Below are positions 51,398 through 55,673 of a stretch of DNA of 55,673 bases, one piece after another. Within the stretch, counting starts at the first letter, position 1. Every line of letters begins with the position of its first letter. A program made the translations under genes and the position numbers. This stretch comes from an uncultured Sutterella sp. (lineage in GTDB: Bacteria > Pseudomonadota > Gammaproteobacteria > Burkholderiales > Burkholderiaceae_F). Below the pieces are notes generated by a model that searched no databases, was not told where the DNA came from, and worked only from the letters and a program-made list of their open reading frames with translations. The stretch covers positions 1 through 55,673 of the forward strand of contig CASEFX010000018.1 of the NCBI GenBank assembly GCA_949287305.1, written 5' to 3'.

Positions 51398-54000
51398 GAA
51401 ACCCTTTGGGTGGCGGCCTGACGCGGGATGCGCGGCAGGAGCGAAAGAAGAAAACGGATCAGTCGGCCGACGCGGCCGGGGAGGAATTCCAAAAGCGACT
51501 TGTAGCCGTAGCCCGCAATGCGGATGAGACGGACAAAGCCCGTGACGAAGCGGTCGTCGACCTCGCCTTCGGGCGGCTCGGCCCAGATCCCTTCGCGCGC
51601 GAAGGTGCAGCGATTGAGCCGCACTTCTTCGAAGCGGTCGGCGAGTTCCATGCGCACTTCAAAAGCGGCGGCTTCGACGAGCGTCACGGTCGTGCGGAAG
51701 GTGTGGACTTCGCCTCGGGTCGGAATCTCGACGAAGAGCTCGTCCCCTTCAGAGAGACCCTTGAGCGCGTCGGAAGCCACTTCGAAGCGCAGGTGTTCCT
51801 GCGAGAATTCGCGAAGCCGTGCGGCAAACGCGTCGGAAAGGCTTTCCCCGCGGCCCACGCGGACGCCGACGTTCAAGGGCACGCGCGGGAGACGGTGCTT
51901 CTGCACTTCTTCGACGGCGACCGCGGCCGAAGCGCCGAGGACGACGAGGTTGTAGAGAATCCAGCCGAAGTTGATGAGCAGGGTCGAGACCTGCGGGTCG
52001 GCGGCGACGATCGTCTTGTAGATCCCGACGGCGAGCCCCGCGAGATTCAAGGCGATCAGAACGAGGATGGGCTTGGCGATTCCCCAGTCGACGTACTTCT
52101 TGTCGATCGTCATGCCCTTGGCGGTGACGTTGAACTTCCCCTTGTGCGGGAAGATGAGGGCGACGGTCGTCGGAAGCAGGATGTACCAGGAGAGCACCGT
52201 CTCGTAGACGGCCCCGAGGAAGGGATAGCGGTAGCCCCGCTGCAGGATCTTGTTCGTGATGGCCGAGTGCACCATGTGCGGAATCACGTAGGCGAAGATG
52301 GCCGCGGCCGACGCGTAGATGACGTAGATGTCGGCGAACATGTAGGGCAAAGGCGCGGCGAGGAACACCAGGCGCGGAAGCCCGTGCAGGAAGTGCACCA
52401 TCGCGTTGAAGAAGCAGAGCCGCTGCGGAAGCGTGAGGCCCTTCCCGAGGAAGGGGTTGTCCAAGCGGAAGATCTGAATCATCCCGCGCGCCCAGCGGAT
52501 GCGCTGCCCCACGTGGGCGGAAAGCGATTCGGTCGAAAGCCCCGAGGCGACGGGCTTCGAGATGAAGGCCGACTTCCAGCCGAGGCGGTTGAGCTTCAAG
52601 GACGTGTGCGCGTCTTCCGTCACGGTTTCCACAGCGATCCCGCCGATCTGCATGAGCGCGGCGCGGCGCATGACGGCGCTCGAGCCGCAGAACATCACGG
52701 CGTTCCAGGTGTCGTTCCCCTTCTGAATGAAGTCGTGGAAAAGCGAGTTTTCAATCGGCATCGCCCGCTCAAGATGCAGATTTTTTTCAAATGGATCGGG
52801 CGAATAGAAGTGATGCGGCGTCTGCACGAGCGCGATCTTCTTGTCCTTGACGAGCCAACCGACGGTGGACGTCAAAAAGTCGCAGGAGGGGACGTGGTCG
52901 CAGTCGAAGATCACGATGAATTCGCCGTTCGTGATCCCGAGCGCGTGATTGATGTTCCCGGCCTTGGCGTGGTTGTGCTCTTCGCGCTTGATGTAGCGAA
53001 CGCCCACCGATTCTGCGAACTCGCGGAAGGCGTCGCGGCTTCCGTCGTCGAGCAGATGGACCTTGAGCTTCTCTGCGGGCCAGTCGAGGTTCAAGGCCGC
53101 AAAGACGGTGGGCTTGATGACTTCGAGCGACTCGTTGTAGGTCGGGATGAAGATATCGACCGTGGGCCAGACCGAGCGGTCGGCGGGGAGGGGATAGGGC
53201 TTGCGGTTCAGGACCCAGCAGACCTGGAAGTACCCCAGAACCGTCACGACGAAGGCGTAGAATTCGGCCGCGAGCAGAAGGACCGAGAAGAAGAGTTCCG
53301 CCGGGGAGGAGGGCTGCAGCGTCGCCGTGCAGCGCCACCAGAGATAGCGCGCCGACACCACGACCGAAATCACGAAGAGCACCATCAGCGTCACGCGGGC
53401 GCGGATGTGCGTGAAGCTCCACGCGGAAATCAGCATGATCGAAAGAAAGATCACCTGACCGCGGAAGTCAAAGGGCTGCGTGATGCAGAGGACGGCAAGA
53501 CCGATCGCGAGCACCGCGGCCGTCCCGACGAGAATCGACTGCAGGCGCTTTTTCGAGCCCGTGACGGGGTCCGGACGGTGCTCGCCTCCGTCTTCGCTCA
53601 AGGACCCGATCCCGGAGAGCCAGCGGCTCCCGACGGCGCCGATTTTCTCGCCCAGGGCCCCCACGGCCGCCGTCACGCCCGTGACGAGACGGGCGAGCGG
53701 ATTCTCTCGACGGAAGCGCTGCCAGTCGAAGGCGTAGATGACGAAGAGAAACACCGACTGCAGCGCCACGCGCACCATGTCGGCCACGGTCGGACGCTCG
53801 AAGTTGACGTGCGGATAGAGCTCTTTGCGGTGTTCGCGGACGTTTCGCCAGTAACCGCTCTCAAGCGGCACGAAAAGCCAGGCCAAAAGTAGCCCGAGGC
53901 TGTTCAAAAGAAGCGAAAGCGTCCCCGTACCCGCATCCGCCCATTCGGCGATGCTGCGCGTAAAGTGTTTTCGGATCGAATGGATCGAAGAAGAGAACAT
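51394..54000 (-). CDS. bcsA: cellulose synthase catalytic subunit BcsA with degenerate PilZ domain
   Basis: 868 residues, as E. coli (872). Membrane helices flank a GT2 domain with every catalytic motif intact: LLDDG (316-320), DCDH (366-369), TED (461-463), QRIRW (499-503). It polymerises UDP-glucose and extrudes the chain. The C-terminal PilZ domain (about 698-800) normally binds cyclic di-GMP through RxxxR and DxSxxG. Here these read H702..R706 and EFSQEH (731-736), so three key residues differ. Start 54000 is chosen because the following residues match the E. coli N-terminus; the frame is open upstream to 54249. The ribosome site is weak and a terminator-like hairpin lies just upstream. 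Confidence 0.93.
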   Translation of the reverse strand: MFSSSIHSIRKHFTRSIAEWADAGTGTLSLLLNSLGLLLAWLFVPLESGYWRNVREHRKELYPHVNFERPTVADMVRVALQSVFLFVIYAFDWQRFRRENPLARLVTGVTAAVGALGEKIGAVGSRWLSGIGSLSEDGGEHRPDPVTGSKKRLQSILVGTAAVLAIGLAVLCITQPFDFRGQVIFLSIMLISAWSFTHIRARVTLMVLFVISVVVSARYLWWRCTATLQPSSPAELFFSVLLLAAEFYAFVVTVLGYFQVCWVLNRKPYPLPADRSVWPTVDIFIPTYNESLEVIKPTVFAALNLDWPAEKLKVHLLDDGSRDAFREFAESVGVRYIKREEHNHAKAGNINHALGITNGEFIVIFDCDHVPSCDFLTSTVGWLVKDKKIALVQTPHHFYSPDPFEKNLHLERAMPIENSLFHDFIQKGNDTWNAVMFCGSSAVMRRAALMQIGGIAVETVTEDAHTSLKLNRLGWKSAFISKPVASGLSTESLSAHVGQRIRWARGMIQIFRLDNPFLGKGLTLPQRLCFFNAMVHFLHGLPRLVFLAAPLPYMFADIYVIYASAAAIFAYVIPHMVHSAITNKILQRGYRYPFLGAVYETVLSWYILLPTTVALIFPHKGKFNVTAKGMTIDKKYVDWGIAKPILVLIALNLAGLAVGIYKTIVAADPQVSTLLINFGWILYNLVVLGASAAVAVEEVQKHRLPRVPLNVGVRVGRGESLSDAFAARLREFSQEHLRFEVASDALKGLSEGDELFVEIPTRGEVHTFRTTVTLVEAAAFEVRMELADRFEEVRLNRCTFAREGIWAEPPEGEVDDRFVTGFVRLIRIAGYGYKSLLEFLPGRVGRLIRFLLSLLPRIPRQAATQRVS

Positions 54001-54533
54001 GTAGGGGACCGTGTCGATGTCGCCGGAGTCGGGACGGTGAAAACAAAAACAGACCGAAGGTCCGGGAGACGCCCGGCCCCAGTCTGTCGTTTCAGGCCAA
54101 GGGATTATAAAGCCATCCCTAGGGAGGTGGATGAATTGCTTAGGGGTAAGCAATGTTTCGAAACGGTTTTTTAACGTTCCCGTGACGCGGGGCGCAATGC
54201 GCTCGCAACCGCAGGGCCGCAACGGTTGCGCAAAACCCGCCGTAGTCATCCGGGTCGCCGCTCCAGTGAAGGAAAGGGTGAATCCGACCGGGCGGGCCGA
54301 GGGGGCCTCTGCGGATCAGGTCTTTTTATCAAAAAGAAAAACCAGGTAGTTTGCCTTAGAAAATGGTCCTTTTGTCAAGAGGATTTCTCCTCATGGTGAT
54401 TTGGCGCAAAAGTCGATAGAGTTTGCGTCGGGTTTCGCCTGCGGGCGAAGCCGGACCAACCGCCGCGAGGTCCCGCCGAATCCTGATGGCGACGACCCGC
54501 GAACCATCATCGAACACACATGAGGACCAAACC
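54001..54533. other. bcsA / peptidase E divergent region
   Basis: A 533-base gap with no convincing gene. It contains, for the minus strand, a perfect TATAAT (54104-54109) without a recognisable minus-35, the bcsA leader hairpin (54037-54087) and a small GCTTA/TAAGC hairpin (54138-54151). For the plus strand, a GAGGA/TCCTC hairpin lies at 54379-54392. I found no cyclic di-GMP riboswitch core. Confidence 0.5.
54037..54087 (-). terminator. terminator/attenuator candidate in the bcsA leader
   Basis: On the minus strand ACAGAC (54087-54082) pairs with GTCTGT (54054-54049), enclosing an inner CCGGG/CCCGG stem, and is followed by TTTTTGTTTTC. It ends 36 bases before the bcsA ATG and starts about 10 bases after the likely transcription start from TATAAT at 54104-54109. 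A terminator here would act on bcs transcription itself. Confidence 0.7.
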
Positions 54534-55412
54534 ATGTTGACACGCCGCTCTCTTTTCCGCACCGCCACCGTCGGCGCTCTCTCGCTTACGTCCATCGCCG
54601 GCGTCGCCGAAGCCAAGGTCAAGAACCCGCTTCCCGCCGCCAAGGTGAGTGAAAAGCGCCGCGTCCTGATGCAGTCGAGCTCGCGCTACCACAACTCGGG
54701 CTATCTCGACTTCTGCGACGAACAGTACGAACGTCTCTACGGCGCTGAAAAGCACGAAATCCTCTTTATCCCGTATGCCCGCGTGAGCAGCTCCTACGAC
54801 GGCTACGAAAAGCAGGTCCAGGACGCTTTCAAGCGCTACGGCCACAAGATCGTTTCGATCCACCGCTTCGACAATCCCGTCGAAGCCGTCAAGAAGGCCG
54901 AAGCCATCGCCGTGGGCGGCGGCAACACCTGGGCGCTCACGACCCGCATGTACGAAGCCGGCATCATCGACCTGATCCGCGACCGCGTCAACGCCGGCAT
55001 GCCCTACGTCGGCTGGTCCGCAGGCGGCAACGTCGCCTGCCCGACGCTTCGCACGACGAACGACATGCCGATCGCCGAACCCCCGTCCTTCAACACCTTC
55101 GGCTTCTGCCCCTTCCAAACGAACCCGCATTTCATCTCGGGCGGCACGGCCGGTCTCAACAACGAAACGCGTGAAGACCGCCTCGAAGAGTTCCTCGCCT
55201 ACAACCGCGACGAAGAAGTGATCGGCCTTCCCGAAGGCACGGCCCTCTTTATTACGGGCGAATTCAACTGCGAAGTCTTGGGGCCGAAGGACGCCGAACC
55301 GCTCTACTGGTTCCGTCAGCCCGAAAAGAAGTTCGGCAAGATGAAGCTCGAACGCATTGCGCTCGGCACGAAGTTTGACGTTCGCAACGTCGTCCCGGGC
55401 GGCAAGCTTTAA
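54534..55412 (+). CDS. exported dipeptidase E (S51 alpha-aspartyl dipeptidase)
   Basis: 292 residues. The body from about residue 44 matches E. coli PepE (229 residues) with the nucleophile S162 in GWSAGGNVACP, H199 in QTNPHFISG and D177 in TTNDMP; all three are offset by the same 42 residues from the E. coli S120, H157 and D135. The extra N-terminus is a signal peptide (1-27) beginning MLTRRSLFR, Tat-like in look, ending VAEA. E. coli PepE is cytoplasmic, so an exported form would cut Asp-X dipeptides in the periplasm. Start ATG 54534 follows GAGGA. A terminator-like hairpin lies at 55494-55527. Confidence 0.87.
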   Translation: MLTRRSLFRTATVGALSLTSIAGVAEAKVKNPLPAAKVSEKRRVLMQSSSRYHNSGYLDFCDEQYERLYGAEKHEILFIPYARVSSSYDGYEKQVQDAFKRYGHKIVSIHRFDNPVEAVKKAEAIAVGGGNTWALTTRMYEAGIIDLIRDRVNAGMPYVGWSAGGNVACPTLRTTNDMPIAEPPSFNTFGFCPFQTNPHFISGGTAGLNNETREDRLEEFLAYNRDEEVIGLPEGTALFITGEFNCEVLGPKDAEPLYWFRQPEKKFGKMKLERIALGTKFDVRNVVPGGKL

Positions 55413-55493
55413 TCCGCTTCGAGGCTTACCGTAAACCGAAAGCATTCGGCAGCCCGAAATTGTGATCGATTTTCCGTAACTATCGATCTCGTC

Positions 55494-55531
55494 TCCCCCT
55501 GATCCACTGATGATGTGGCCAGGGGGATTTC
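55494..55531. terminator. terminator-like hairpin after peptidase E
   Basis: TCCCCCTG (55494-55501) pairs with CAGGGGGA (55520-55527), with an inner CCAC/GTGG stem, followed by TTTCATTT on the plus strand. It could also be the end structure of an insertion sequence to the right. Confidence 0.6.
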
Positions 55532-55533
55532 AT

Positions 55534-55673
55534 TTACAGCTCCACAACTTCGGGGTCAACCGTTTCCGCGGCGATGTCCTCAATGTCGGCGATCTCGTCG
55601 GGGTCTTCCTGCTGATCGTCCGACATGATCACCTGTTCGCAGGTTGGAAGCGGTACGTTGAGGATTCGGAAGA
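55534..55673 (-). CDS. C-terminal fragment of a protein running off the right edge
   Basis: The minus-strand frame is open from the window edge to TAA 55534-55536 and gives 45 residues: FRILNVPLPTCEQVIM, then a very acidic tail (many Asp/Glu) ending VVEL. The LPLPT-like stretch recalls transposase C-termini, but I cannot identify the family. An internal ATG (MSDDQQ) could alternatively start a 30-residue peptide; the partial-gene reading is more likely. Confidence 0.5.
   Translation of the reverse strand, partial: FRILNVPLPTCEQVIMSDDQQEDPDEIADIEDIAAETVDPEVVEL

Noticed and set aside
54001..54249. Upstream extension of bcsA
   Set aside because: No similarity to BcsA N-termini, and it would translate through the terminator-like hairpin; ATG 54000 matches the family start.
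54001..54533. Cyclic di-GMP riboswitch upstream of bcsA
   Set aside because: I looked for the GEMM core on both strands and found no match; only a terminator-like hairpin is visible.
1..55673. tRNA, rRNA or tmRNA genes
   Set aside because: No cloverleaf, TPsiC-like box or conserved rRNA segment was noticed in the intergenic gaps; a covariance search would be decisive.

Overview
The window is a GC-rich (roughly 60 to 65 percent) bacterial chromosome segment. Gene content points to a gut betaproteobacterium of the Sutterella lineage (Burkholderiales). The grounds are an assT-dsbL-dsbI sulfotransferase operon, a two-partner-secreted LktA-like giant adhesin, a small tetraheme cytochrome c, and an orphan PF04392 substrate-binding lipoprotein. 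The lineage is inference; no rRNA or other species marker is present.

Layout. 1-1.96 kb: the end of an unrecognised gene, then a lone IS605-type tnpB element whose right end overlaps the stop codon of a flavin reductase. 1.96-11.5 kb: lpxH, the cytochrome, an RluA-type pseudouridine synthase, a ketosynthase-dehydratase fusion with a DUF3592-like membrane protein, and a minus-strand RHH - LysR - DUF4143-type ATPase group. 12-15.4 kb: assT, dsbL and dsbI, separated by strong RNA hairpins. 15.5-16.7 kb: an aromatic-amino-acid-type substrate-binding lipoprotein behind what reads as a complete phenylalanine attenuator. 16.9-20.8 kb: a class A beta-lactamase relative lacking the active-site serine, a LysE exporter, an NfeD/QmcA pair and a stand-alone rplQ. 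20.8-23.0 kb: a COG2865-type AlbA_2 ATPase gene between two copies of the rplQ terminator and between helically phased AAGTRTACTT boxes. 23.9-43.0 kb: a TpsB transporter and its 5782-residue TpsA adhesin. 43.1-45.9 kb: a second AlbA_2 gene and a divergent ATPase, again between two copies of a phased repeat. 45.9-54.0 kb: a minimal bcsABZG cellulose operon. 54.5-55.4 kb: an exported peptidase E. The window ends in a minus-strand gene fragment.

How the genes work together. DsbL and DsbI probably form the disulfide in AssT, whose Cys pair is visible. TpsB exports the giant TpsA adhesin. BcsA/B make and translocate cellulose and BcsG decorates it with phosphoethanolamine. In this operon the BcsA PilZ domain and the BcsZ catalytic base both carry substitutions, and bcsC is missing. 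The points most worth following up are the Phe-leader attenuator in front of the lone substrate-binding protein, the two AlbA_2 cassettes bracketed by duplicated phased arrays, and the serine-less beta-lactamase relative.
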